From UBA1941 sp046329555 (GTDB lineage Bacteria; Bacteroidota; Bacteroidia; Chitinophagales; LD1): a stretch of 64,000 bases of DNA. The notes below the pieces were generated by a model. The model did not search any database, was not told where the DNA came from, and worked only from the letters and a program-made list of their open reading frames with translations. A program made the translations under genes and the position numbers. Of this stretch, positions 52,288 to 60,023 are shown in pieces (positions within the stretch are counted from its first letter, which is position 1; each line of letters opens with the position of its first letter). The stretch covers positions 496,001 to 560,000 of the forward strand of contig JAXLUK010000002.1 of NCBI GenBank assembly GCA_046329555.1, written 5' to 3'.

Positions 52288-52659
52288 ACTAAGTCTGTTG
52301 TCTAACTAATATACCAACAATTGGTATCACGTCCAAACACGTCAACTAATTGGCTACATTTCGCTATTATAGTTGCCTAAAGGGGTCCGATACAGTTTGA
52401 TTTCAAACGCACCATCAACATCCTCGGGTTTGATGAATTAATGAAAAAACTAAAAAAATGGCAACCGAATTATAAGAGGGCAGCTATTTTGTCTTCAAAA
52501 CAGGGCGATTTTAAGCCGTTTACAGCGCAATTTATTTTTTGAGCTTGAATTAGCAGCCTAAATTTAACGCGGCTGTAATCCGCTATTTTTTTATTTAGGA
52601 GGAAATTAGGATTGAATTTTAGTGGAAAGCAGAATTAAACAGGGTTATTTCACATCCTG

Positions 52660-52790
52660 ACGGTTTGCCGCTTTGCGAAGGCGGGGATTTTCAGCACTAA
52701 ACTTCATTAGATGCACAAAGCTTGAATTTAGCACTTCACTGTCATAGAAGAACGAAACCCCCGCTTTTGCAAAACGGCTGTTATAGGGCG
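52660..52790 (-). repeat. attC-like site after the 277-codon cassette gene
   Basis: On the minus strand: CTATAACAGCCGTTTTGCAA, GCGGGG, a spacer, then CCCCGCCTTCGCAAAGCGGC and ACCGT. The arms pair imperfectly over 20 or more positions. The outer end is abutted by the IS1182-like relic, again at ACGG. Confidence 0.6.
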
Positions 52791-52816
52791 TTGTTCTTCT
52801 CGTCACCATTGGTTTA

Positions 52817-53593
52817 TCAGTTCCTTTTTTTACTAAGTTGTTTTTCTATTTCTTCTAAAAGCCAAGTCCCGCCAAACGAAATTGTCCCTTCGTGTGAGCC
52901 ATAAACAATCCAATCAAAAGTCTTGTCTGTGTAAACCGTCTCGTAACAGTCAGGGTCAAATTCTGATTTATCAATTTCATAGTCATACTGCTCTTCCGAA
53001 ACTGAAAAAAGTCGATCGTTTGCTTTATTTTTAATAATCTGCTTTATCTTTTCAAAGTCATTGTCTGTTAGATTTGACTTGTCGAAGAAAATGAAAGGTT
53101 TTGGGCTGCAACTTGTCAATGGTTCCCAATAACCACCGTCAAAATTCCAATGCTCTGAAAGACTTTGTCTAATTGTGTTTGCCTCCGTTTCTAAAAGTTT
53201 TCGTTTGAATGGTAACGGTTCAACTGTTGCAATTTGTTGGTCTGTTAAACTGTCTATGAATTTGATAAACTTATTTCTCTCATCTCGAATGGCTCTTTTT
53301 TCAATTTCGTTTTGGTTTCCAGTCGTGAATATCGTTTGGCTGTTTTGTCCGATATTTTTTAAAACACCGATACACTCATCTCTGTCTAAAAATGATTGTC
53401 CAACAACTGTTTCTACTCCTTTCAAGATTGCGTCTAATGCTTGGTATCTTGGGAAAAGGTCGTAGTCTTTGTCAGTGTAGGTATGAGGAAAGTCATTGCC
53501 TGTGCTTTCGTTTTGGTATTTGTCTGACCAATAGCGAAAGTTGTCAATGCAATATCGTCTTGCCAATGTTACTATTTTTTCTGTTGTCGTCAT
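52817..53593 (-). CDS. Hypothetical protein (cassette gene)
   Basis: 258 residues from ATG 53593 (MTTTEKIVTLARRYC). Not recognised. Visible are an aromatic N-terminal segment (CIDNFRYWSDKYQ), a helical middle (ERNKFIKFIDSLTDQQIATVEPLPFKR) and an acidic C-terminal beta part ending FDWIVYGSHEGTISFGGTWLLEEIE, which looks like a surface-exposed strand pair. No signal peptide. The start is 11 bases from a CCGTTATAGGGC core, the tight spacing usual for integron cassettes. AT-rich compared with the core. Confidence 0.6.
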   Translation of the reverse strand: MTTTEKIVTLARRYCIDNFRYWSDKYQNESTGNDFPHTYTDKDYDLFPRYQALDAILKGVETVVGQSFLDRDECIGVLKNIGQNSQTIFTTGNQNEIEKRAIRDERNKFIKFIDSLTDQQIATVEPLPFKRKLLETEANTIRQSLSEHWNFDGGYWEPLTSCSPKPFIFFDKSNLTDNDFEKIKQIIKNKANDRLFSVSEEQYDYEIDKSEFDPDCYETVYTDKTFDWIVYGSHEGTISFGGTWLLEEIEKQLSKKRN

Positions 53594-53603
53594 TTTACAA
53601 TGC

Positions 53604-53739
53604 CCTATAACGGTTTTGGGCTTTGCGTTCGGGCGGGTTTCGGAGCACAAAGTTTCAATTTATTACTAATGTTTATTAGAAGCACAAAGCTCCAAATTTG
53701 CACGTCAGCCCGCCTGACGCAAAACCCGTGTTATGCGGT
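53604..53739 (-). repeat. attC-like site between two cassettes (uninterrupted)
   Basis: The best example: on the minus strand CGCATAACACGGGTTTTGCG, TCAGGCGGGC, a variable centre with GGAGCTTTGTG and CTTTGTGCTCC as inner arms, then CCCGCCCGAACGCAAAGCCC and AAAACCGTTATAGGGC. About 136 bp with nested imperfect arms and TAAC/GTTA cores at the ends. Confidence 0.65.
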
Positions 53740-53746
53740 CGTTTTT

Positions 53747-54238
53747 CTATTCTCTCAATTCGTTTTTACTCCATTCAAGTCCTTTATGAAGTTGGTTGTG
53801 GCTTATTATCCATTCAACTTCTTCTTCATCTTTGAATTCTATTTTTCTGTCGTCAAGTACTTTGTCAAAAACAGACTTATTAACTTCATAACTATGCACT
53901 TTGTCTGAATAAACAACCTTCGTCTTAAAGCCCTGACTTGTCTCAATTAGCAAAAGTCCGCCAACGTGTTCGTCTTGAAAGTCAAAAGGCAGGAAAATTA
54001 CAGTTCCCTTTTTTGCTATACCAATTCTGTAATTCCAATAGTCAATAAGTTTGGTTGTTGCATAGTTTAAAACTTGTCCGTCATTAATATTGTTATTTTT
54101 TAATTCTTCGTCACTGATTTCTAAAAAGTCAAGCAAATAGTAACTGTCGCCAGTTTTTATATATCTCGGAAGGTTGTCAATTTTCAAGAAAATGTCATCG
54201 TGTCCGCTACCTAATTTGTCAACTATAATTCTTATCAT
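53747..54238 (-). CDS. Hypothetical protein (cassette gene)
   Basis: 163 residues, not recognised. It appears to be a soluble alpha/beta protein: MIRIIVDKLGSGHDDIFLKIDNLP, a DYWNYRIGIAKKGTVIFLPFD strand region and a charged C-terminal helix (EEEVEWIISHNQLHKGLEW). No signal or membrane segment. It sits between two attC-like sites, in the same orientation as its neighbours. Its start is about 30 bases from a CCGTTATGCGG core. Confidence 0.55.
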   Translation of the reverse strand: MIRIIVDKLGSGHDDIFLKIDNLPRYIKTGDSYYLLDFLEISDEELKNNNINDGQVLNYATTKLIDYWNYRIGIAKKGTVIFLPFDFQDEHVGGLLLIETSQGFKTKVVYSDKVHSYEVNKSVFDKVLDDRKIEFKDEEEVEWIISHNQLHKGLEWSKNELRE

Positions 54239-54278
54239 TTTTCTGTCGGTCGTGTCGTTTTAAAATGCCGCATAACGG

Positions 54279-55986
54279 CAGACTGTGAATCTACCTCAAA
54301 AAAATAGTTTTCCATAATACGGCTTAAGGCATGATTTCTGCTGATTGTCGGCATGAATTACGTTCAGGGAAGTAACCGGCTGCAAATGACCGTTTCCAGT
54401 CTGGAAGATCAGATAGAGGCTGATAATCCGGTGCGGTTTATTGATGCATTTGTGGAGAAATTGGATTTATCACAATTGGGGTATCAGGAGGTGGTTTTGA
54501 AAGAAGAAGGCCGGCCGCCTTTTCATCCCAAATTATTCCTTAAGATTTATTTGTACGGTTACCTTAACGGTATTCGCAGTAGTCGCAAGCTTGACCGCGA
54601 GTGCTTTCGTAATCTGGAACTGCAATGGCTCACCGGATATCTCTTCCCCAACTATCACACCATCGCCGACTTTCGAAAAGTAAACAACCGTGCGCTGCGC
54701 AACACGTTTAAGTTGTTCGTTCTGTTTCTAAAGGAAGCCGATCTCGTTTCTGGCAAGCATGTAGCCGTGGATGGCACCAAGGTGCGTGCCCATAACAGCA
54801 AGAAAAACAACTACAACCCTAAAAAGATTGAACGGCATTTACTGTATATCGAAGAAAAGACCAATGAATACCTGGCTGCCTTAGATGAAAACGACAAAGG
54901 TGAAGTGTCCGTGAATGACATCCACGCCAAACTCAAACGACTGGCAGAAAATAAAATCCGTTATGAGGCGCTGGCCGAACAATTAGAACAAAGCGGTGAA
55001 CCCCAAATCAGCACCACCGATGCCGATGCGCGAGCCTTGCTGGTACAGGGGCAGGTAGTTGAGGTGTGCTATAATATGCAGGCCGCTGTTGATGAAAAAC
55101 ACAAATTGATTGTGGCTACCCACACCATCAATCGCAACGACCGCAATGCCCTTTACGATATCGCACTGGAGGCTAAAATCAACCTATCTGAAGAAGATCT
55201 GTTGGTGACCAGTGATAAGGGCTACCACAATGCCCGGCAATTGCAGCAGTGTAAGGATGCAGGTATCACCACCATCTGCGCGCAGCAGGAGTTAGTGAAC
55301 AGCAACGACCATGGCACAACCCCAGCGTACCTCATTACCCAGTTTAAATACAACAAACGCACCGATACCTACCGGTGTCCCCAAGGAAGTATTTTACGCA
55401 CTCAAGGCACCTGGCACGTAAAGGCCCGCGATTATACGCCTTACCGGTTTAAGAAGTATCGAACACCCGATTGTAAAGATTGCCCAGCCAAACACCTCTG
55501 TACCGGCCGGGCCAAGGGCGGCAGAGAGATAGAAAGAAGCGAGTTTGCCGGGGTGGTTGAAGAAAACGCCAAACGTTACCGAAAGAACTACGCCACCTAC
55601 CGAAAACGGCAAGAACTAAATGAACACGTCTTTGGTACCATCAAACGAAAGTGGGGCTATTACTACACCAACCTAAAGGGAAGAGAGAAAGTAAATGGCG
55701 AACACAGTTTAATTTGCCTCGTGTATAACATCAAACGCACCATCAACATCCTCGGGTTTGATGAATTAATGAAAAAACTAAAAAAATGGCAACCGAATTA
55801 TAAGAGGGCAGCTATTTTGTCTTCAAAACAGGGCGATTTTAAGCCGTTTACAGCGCAATTTATTTTTGCGCTTGAATTAGCCGCTTAAATTTAACTCGGC
55901 TGTAATCCGCTATTTTTTTATTTAGGAGGAAATTAGGATTGAATTTTAGTGGAAAGCAGAATTAAACAGGGTTATTTCACATCCTG
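54279..55986 (+). mobile_element. IS1182-like insertion sequence, intact copy 2
   Basis: 1708 bp, ends CAGACTGTGAATCTACC and (complement) CAGGATGTGAAATAACC. It is flanked by a 4-bp duplication ACGG (54275-54278 and 55987-55990). Removing it restores GCATAACGGTTCGG, an attC-like core. It has the same site and the same orientation relative to the attC-like site as copy 1. Confidence 0.88.
54353..55888 (+). CDS. IS1182-family transposase
   Basis: 511 residues, full length. The N-terminal region MNYVQGSNRLQMTVSSLED is family-typical. Catalytic D in HVAVDGTKVRAHNS (near residue 142), second D in LVTSDKGYHNA (near 285), E in QELNEHVFGTIKRKWGY (near 432). A Cys-rich knuckle (CKDCPAKHLC) precedes the last domain. 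It is probably competent to move this and related copies in trans. Confidence 0.92.
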   Translation: MNYVQGSNRLQMTVSSLEDQIEADNPVRFIDAFVEKLDLSQLGYQEVVLKEEGRPPFHPKLFLKIYLYGYLNGIRSSRKLDRECFRNLELQWLTGYLFPNYHTIADFRKVNNRALRNTFKLFVLFLKEADLVSGKHVAVDGTKVRAHNSKKNNYNPKKIERHLLYIEEKTNEYLAALDENDKGEVSVNDIHAKLKRLAENKIRYEALAEQLEQSGEPQISTTDADARALLVQGQVVEVCYNMQAAVDEKHKLIVATHTINRNDRNALYDIALEAKINLSEEDLLVTSDKGYHNARQLQQCKDAGITTICAQQELVNSNDHGTTPAYLITQFKYNKRTDTYRCPQGSILRTQGTWHVKARDYTPYRFKKYRTPDCKDCPAKHLCTGRAKGGREIERSEFAGVVEENAKRYRKNYATYRKRQELNEHVFGTIKRKWGYYYTNLKGREKVNGEHSLICLVYNIKRTINILGFDELMKKLKKWQPNYKRAAILSSKQGDFKPFTAQFIFALELAA

Positions 55987-56114
55987 ACGGTTCGGGTATT
56001 GCCGAAGGCGGGGATTTTTAGCACAATAGTTTAATCGAAGAACAAATGTTGAACCTTGTACAAATGTCCAATCAAAGCCATTCAGCCCCGCTTTTGGCAA
56101 TACCTTGTTAGCGG
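55987..56114 (-). repeat. attC-like site after the first cassette (GmrSD-like), split by the IS
   Basis: On the minus strand: CCGCTAACAAGGTATTGCC, AAAAGCGGGG, a spacer of about 70 bases, then CCCCGCCTTCGGCAATACC and CGAACCGT. The other core (CCGTTATGCGG) is at 54268-54278 beyond the IS. The outer arms GGTATTGCC/GGCAATACC pair perfectly. Confidence 0.65.
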
Positions 56115-56123
56115 CTGGGCTTG

Positions 56124-57833
56124 TTAGATTTTCCATATTTCTTTCGCTTTGTCATACAAGAATTTTGCTCGTTCTTCTATGGTTTGTTCGTTCCACTCGT
56201 CAAGTGTCAGATAATAGCTCATTGTTTCAAGTCCTGCGGAATAAGTATTTAATCCTTTTTTGTCGGCTTTACCTTTTCGTTTAACTGTCCAATTCGCATC
56301 TCTGATTGTTGAGTTAAGGGCTTGTGTTATAATAGTCAAGTTTCCTAATGTCAATAATTTTCTGTTACGTTTGATTTTGTCCTCTTGGTTGGAAAGTTTG
56401 CCCCAATGATTTTCCCATTTTTTTGGCATTAAATGTTCTAAACTATATTTATTGATTCCCAAAAGTTGAGTTGATTGTAAACTTCTGTTGCGGATTTTAG
56501 ATTCAATGAAATATAAAATCCCTGCGGATTGTTTGTTGATTAAATACGAACCGTCAAAACCTTGTTTTAGTTCTTCGTCAGACGGTAAGAAGTTTACTTT
56601 GTCGGCTTGACCTTCTAAAAATTCTAAGAATTGTTTTTTAGATAAAATTTCGTTGTTGATTAACCTGTCCGTAAAAAGTTGGTTGTAGTTTTTAGTGTTG
56701 GCGTGAACAACCATTCTTCGCAAAATGTAAGTTTCAAGAAAGTCAAACAGTTCATTTCTGTCGGTGTCGTTCGATACATTTTTAAGAACGTATAGAACAT
56801 ACGGAATTAGGGTGGAAGTGTCCAAGCCAAAAATGATAGCGTTAATTCTTTCAATTCCTGATTGGTCTGTTAATTCGTTTTCGATGGTGTCAAAGTCGAA
56901 ATTTTCTTGGAAGATTAAAGCATAGTCTTTGATTTCTGTAAGAATTGCTTTTTTGTCGTTTCCTAAATAGTTTTTGATGAAACTCTTGTAAGACTCGAAC
57001 AAATGCTCAACTTTTGAAAACTCGATTTTATCCTCCGTTTTTACATTCAGTGTTTTGTCTTGGATTTTGATTTGCAGATACGAAAAGAAGAACAAGTCAA
57101 TGAATGTTCTTTTTAAACGACCTGCGGTAATTTCTCTGTCCCAATAATTTTTAGCATCATCGTCTTTCTCAAAAATATTTTTCCAATATGTGTTGTAAGT
57201 AGAAATTTCGTCACGATTGAAAAAGTAGTTTTTTAAAAGCTCGGCAGTTGTCAATTTAACACCTAATGAATTTATTGTGTCGAAAATTTGTTGCTCATCT
57301 TCGTTTTCGTCAAGGTCAATACCAACAAAAAGGATTTTTGAAAGAATATTGTTGATGTCCAATTTGTCAGCGTTTAAGTTTTGCTGAAAATATGTGTATG
57401 CTTTTGTAATGTTGTCCGAACCTTTAAGGTCTTTGAGTTCGTTTAAATTCATAACGAGTTCGTAAGCGTCTATGTCGTTATGATTATGTTGAACAGCAAT
57501 TAAATCTCTCAATTTGAACATTCGGTTAAACTCATAATCATCTCCTGTTTTAAGAGCCAAAACTTTAAAGAAAATTGAAAGCGTTGTCAAACGTTGTTGT
57601 CCGTCAATTAAAGTTCTTTTGTCGCCAACTCGGTTTCCTGTTGTCGTTGGTTGTTGCTTTAGGATTACAGAACCTAAAAAGTATGGTTTGTTTGCGTGGC
57701 TAACGTTTTCCATATCTTCTAAAAGTCTTTCCCATTGTTCGTCTCCCCAAACGTAAGCTCTCTGAAAAAATGGAATTTCTAAAATTCTGTTTCCGTTAAA
57801 AATGTCGTTAATGGTTCTTTTTCCTGCGTCCAT
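56124..57833 (-). CDS. DUF262/DUF1524 protein, GmrSD-like type IV restriction (first cassette)
   Basis: 569 residues. The N-terminal DUF262 (ParB-like) domain has IPFFQRAYVWGDEQWERLLEDM and D77-G-Q-Q-R81-LTTL. The C-terminal DUF1524 HNH-type domain has E466-H467-LMPKKW and NLTIITQALNSTIRDANW. This layout is that of single-chain GmrSD-like enzymes, which cut phage DNA with modified bases using NTP hydrolysis. The specificity here is unknown. It is the gene next to the attI-like leader, where integrons express cassettes most strongly. Confidence 0.85.
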   Translation of the reverse strand: MDAGKRTINDIFNGNRILEIPFFQRAYVWGDEQWERLLEDMENVSHANKPYFLGSVILKQQPTTTGNRVGDKRTLIDGQQRLTTLSIFFKVLALKTGDDYEFNRMFKLRDLIAVQHNHNDIDAYELVMNLNELKDLKGSDNITKAYTYFQQNLNADKLDINNILSKILFVGIDLDENEDEQQIFDTINSLGVKLTTAELLKNYFFNRDEISTYNTYWKNIFEKDDDAKNYWDREITAGRLKRTFIDLFFFSYLQIKIQDKTLNVKTEDKIEFSKVEHLFESYKSFIKNYLGNDKKAILTEIKDYALIFQENFDFDTIENELTDQSGIERINAIIFGLDTSTLIPYVLYVLKNVSNDTDRNELFDFLETYILRRMVVHANTKNYNQLFTDRLINNEILSKKQFLEFLEGQADKVNFLPSDEELKQGFDGSYLINKQSAGILYFIESKIRNRSLQSTQLLGINKYSLEHLMPKKWENHWGKLSNQEDKIKRNRKLLTLGNLTIITQALNSTIRDANWTVKRKGKADKKGLNTYSAGLETMSYYLTLDEWNEQTIEERAKFLYDKAKEIWKI

Positions 57834-57885
57834 ATTTTGTTTTAAATCGTGTCGTTAGTTTTTGAGCGGTGTCGTGGTAGCCTTG

Positions 57886-58011
57886 CCGCTAACTCATAAA
57901 TAGACGCAACTCCGCGCCTCTGGCTAATGTATCTATTTTTTAGAACAATATTGAAAATCAACGCACTAAAAATTGTGTTGGCCAGATAGACGCATTGCGT
58001 CTATCCAATTC
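57886..58011 (-). other. attI-like leader of cassette array 2
   Basis: 126 bases between the divergent integrase and the first cassette. On the minus strand it ends in GAGTTAGCGG; the first-cassette sequence starts there. A palindrome (AGACGCAATGCGTCT, 57989-58003) and a second AGACGCAA copy could be integrase binding sites. A -7-like box (TATTTATG, minus strand) precedes the core. It matches 11320-11445 reversed at about 110 of 126 positions. Confidence 0.6.
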
Positions 58012-58076
58012 TTAAAAAGTACTAATAGCCATCTATCATTCCGCATTTACCAGTTTCTTCGTAATCGCCTTTTACC

Positions 58077-59335
58077 ATGAAAACCATCACCTTCGAACCG
58101 GGCAAACACCAGAACCGGGAAGTCATCTTCATTCGGATGCCTTACGACCCCGAGCTGGTGGAGCGTGTAAAACAATTAATCGGCAGGAAATACTGCAGGG
58201 CGGAAAAGTCGTGGTATGTTCCCGATACCAACGCCTACCGGGAACGATTTAAACTGCCTCCTAAGGATAACCGCCCCGAACTGCTCCGCATTCAAACAAT
58301 TAACCACCATGCCTTTCAACAATTTATTGAAAACCTTCAACTGCGTGGTTATAGCGCCGCAACCTTGCGCACCTACCGCAACGAATTCACCCAATTTTTA
58401 TTAGTGCTGGGCGGCTTCCCCGTAGAACGATGCTCAGAACAACAACTGCGCCGCTATTTTCTTTATTGCCACAACCACTTGCACTTAAGTGAAGCCGCTA
58501 TCCATAGCAGATTTAATGCCATCAAATTTTATTATGAAAAAGTGCTGCGCCGGGAGAAATTATTTTTCGAAATACCGCGCCCTAAAAAGGCGGAAACCTT
58601 GCCCAAAGTCATACACCAAACCGATGTGGTCCGCCTATTTGCTTGTACCAATAACCTAAAGCATAACACCATGCTAAAATTGTGTTACGGTATGGGCCTC
58701 CGCGTATCGGAAATTACTTCCCTTAAATTGTCTGATATAGATATTCACAGCAAATTGGTTTTCATTGAACGGGCAAAAGGTAAAAAAGACCGATATGTTA
58801 ACCTACCACTTTCCATTATCCCTCAGTTGCAACAATATATTACGGAATATCATCCGGAAAAATATCTTTTCGAAGGACAATACGGCGGACGCTATAGCAT
58901 CCGAAGCGCACAACAAATTTTCGACAGGGCACCTCTAAAAACCTAGCATGGTGAAATGTTGTTATTGGTTGGCAAGGACGCGATAGCTTGAAGGCTTGAA
59001 AATTTGATGTAATACTTCGTTGCGCCTCATTTAGTTACATCATTTATGTAACTGCATTCGTTGCGCCTCGTCTTACATCAAATTTTCTGCGCATTTCACT
59101 CAAGCCAGGTTTTTAGAGGTGCCCTATAACGGCACTGAAAAAAGCAGGTATCAAAAAATCAGTGGGTATTCACGCCTTACGCCATAGCTATGCTACTCAC
59201 TTGTTGGAAGCCGGAACCGATATTAGCTTCATCCAAAAATTGCTGGGCCATAACAACATTAAAACCACTTTGGGCTACACGCGTATCACCAATAAAAATC
59301 TGGCTCAGGTGCAAAGTCCGCTGGATCGGATGTAG
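58077..59335 (+). pseudogene. IntI-like tyrosine recombinase, split by a MITE
   Basis: The N-terminal part (58077-58926) has a ~62-residue extra domain (VIFIRMPYDPELVERVKQL, then SWYVPD), a SAM-like core-binding domain, and catalytic R209 (GMGLRVSE) with the KGKKDR lysine. After the insertion the frame resumes at GCA 59132: ALKKAGIKKSVGIHALRHSYATHLL, LLGHNN, catalytic TLGYTRI, and the end VQSPLDRM. The SPLD end resembles integron integrases (GVRSPLD), but the IntI-specific insert before the HxLRH box is absent. Joined, it would be about 350 residues. As it stands the first fragment ends at a TAG 18 bases into the MITE. Confidence 0.8.
58927..59124. mobile_element. 198-bp MITE inside the integrase gene
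   Basis: Perfect 18-bp terminal inverted repeats (GGGCACCTCTAAAAACCT at 58927-58944, complement at 59107-59124). Longer imperfect arms run inward: TTGATGTAA and the repeat TTCGTTGCGCCTC with complementary copies near 59080. No gene. The target duplication cannot be read because the GGGCA of the target is similar to the repeat end. Confidence 0.85.
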
Positions 59336-59352
59336 TTAAAAAACCACTCCTT

Positions 59353-59421
59353 AAACACTTACGATATTGAATCATGTAGCGCCATTTGAGGTTAATGGTG
59401 TTGGAAATATCGTAAGTGTTT
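59353..59421 (+). terminator. Hairpin repeat copy 2, likely integrase terminator
   Basis: A perfect 16-bp stem with a 37-base loop and a T run, 17 bases after the integrase stop. It is the inverted copy of 11155-11223, with two loop differences. Position and T run fit an intrinsic terminator with an unusually large loop. Confidence 0.7.
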
Positions 59422-59448
59422 TTCTTTTCCTATCCCGGCGCACTTTTC

Positions 59449-59624
59449 CCCACCGCGGCAGTGGGCGAAGCGGTAGCCCACAGCACGGTGAGGTACGAGC
59501 CGGGCGAGGACTACAAGCGGAGCACACGGCGCCGCATCCGCCTGAGACTGCGGCGAACGCAGCACGCGCCCGAGCCTCTATGAGTATCGCCAATGAGGGG
59601 CGCTGGCGGGGGCGGCGGCCGCCC
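59449..59624 (-). repeat. GC-rich intergenic repeat, copy 4 (right edge of island 2)
   Basis: It contains CACCGCGGCAGTGGGCGAAG, GGACTACAAGCGGAGCACAC and GGCGGCGGCCGCC in the order of the reverse complement of copy 1, with about 60 extra bases. Together with the hairpin it mirrors the left edge of island 1. Confidence 0.75.
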
Positions 59625-59629
59625 TAATT

Positions 59630-59947
59630 ATCGATGGTTCGATTTTTCGACTGTTCGATATACGACTATTCGATGGTTCGATGTTCGACTTTTCGATCTT
59701 CGATGTTGATGTCAAATGTCGAATAGTCGTAAATCGAACAGTCGCATATCGAATAGTCGGTTTTCGATTTTCAATCGAATCGCATTTGGTCGAAGTTCGA
59801 CTTTTCGATGGTTCGATTTTCGATCTTCGACTTTTCGATCTTCGATGGTGATATCAAATGTCGAATAGTCGTAAATCGAATAGTCGTATATCGAATAGTC
59901 GTATATCGAACAGTCGAAAATCGAACATAATCGAACATAATCGAATA
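59630..59947. repeat. TCGA-rich low-complexity repeat tract
   Basis: About 318 bases with roughly thirty TCGA tetramers, mostly as TTCGA(T/C) in the first part of each unit and TCGAATAGTCG in the second. Two tandem units of about 140 bases (59684-59760 and 59826-59895 are the best-matching parts), each an imperfect inverted repeat around a TGATGTCAAATG-like centre. A minus-strand frame here encodes only SIYDYSIYDYS-like repeats and is not called a gene. Confidence 0.8.
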
Positions 59948-60023
59948 ACATCTGGTGTATGCGCGCGTACGATTCCTGTTGGTTATTGCTTAAACAACCT
60001 CCAGGCGCTTTTGCTCAAAAAAA

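Larger units (their letters stand above)
51358..52659 (+). mobile_element. IS1182-like relic enclosing a parDE locus
   Basis: The left end (51358-51545) aligns with the 5' end and first ~35 codons of the intact element: GAATCTACCTCAAAAA, then a frameshifted match to VSSLEDQIEADNPVRFIDAF. The right end (about 52397-52659) aligns with its last ~55 codons and 3' end, finishing TTATTTCACATCCTG, then ACGG and an attC-like site. The transposase interior is missing; instead there are a structured block and parD-parE in minus orientation. Confidence 0.75.

Noticed and set aside
52660..56114. CRISPR array reading of the repeated sites
   Set aside because: The repeats are far apart, long, imperfect and separated by genes, with no short regular spacers or cas genes.
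58077..58946. Calling the integrase fragment a complete XerC/XerD
   Set aside because: It lacks the H-x-x-R and Tyr part, which resumes after the 198-bp insert; the C-terminal end is SPLD-like, not Xer-like.
59712..59951. Minus-strand 79-codon frame with SIYDYSIYDYS repeats
   Set aside because: It is a translation of the TCGA repeat tract; no start signal or non-repeat domain.
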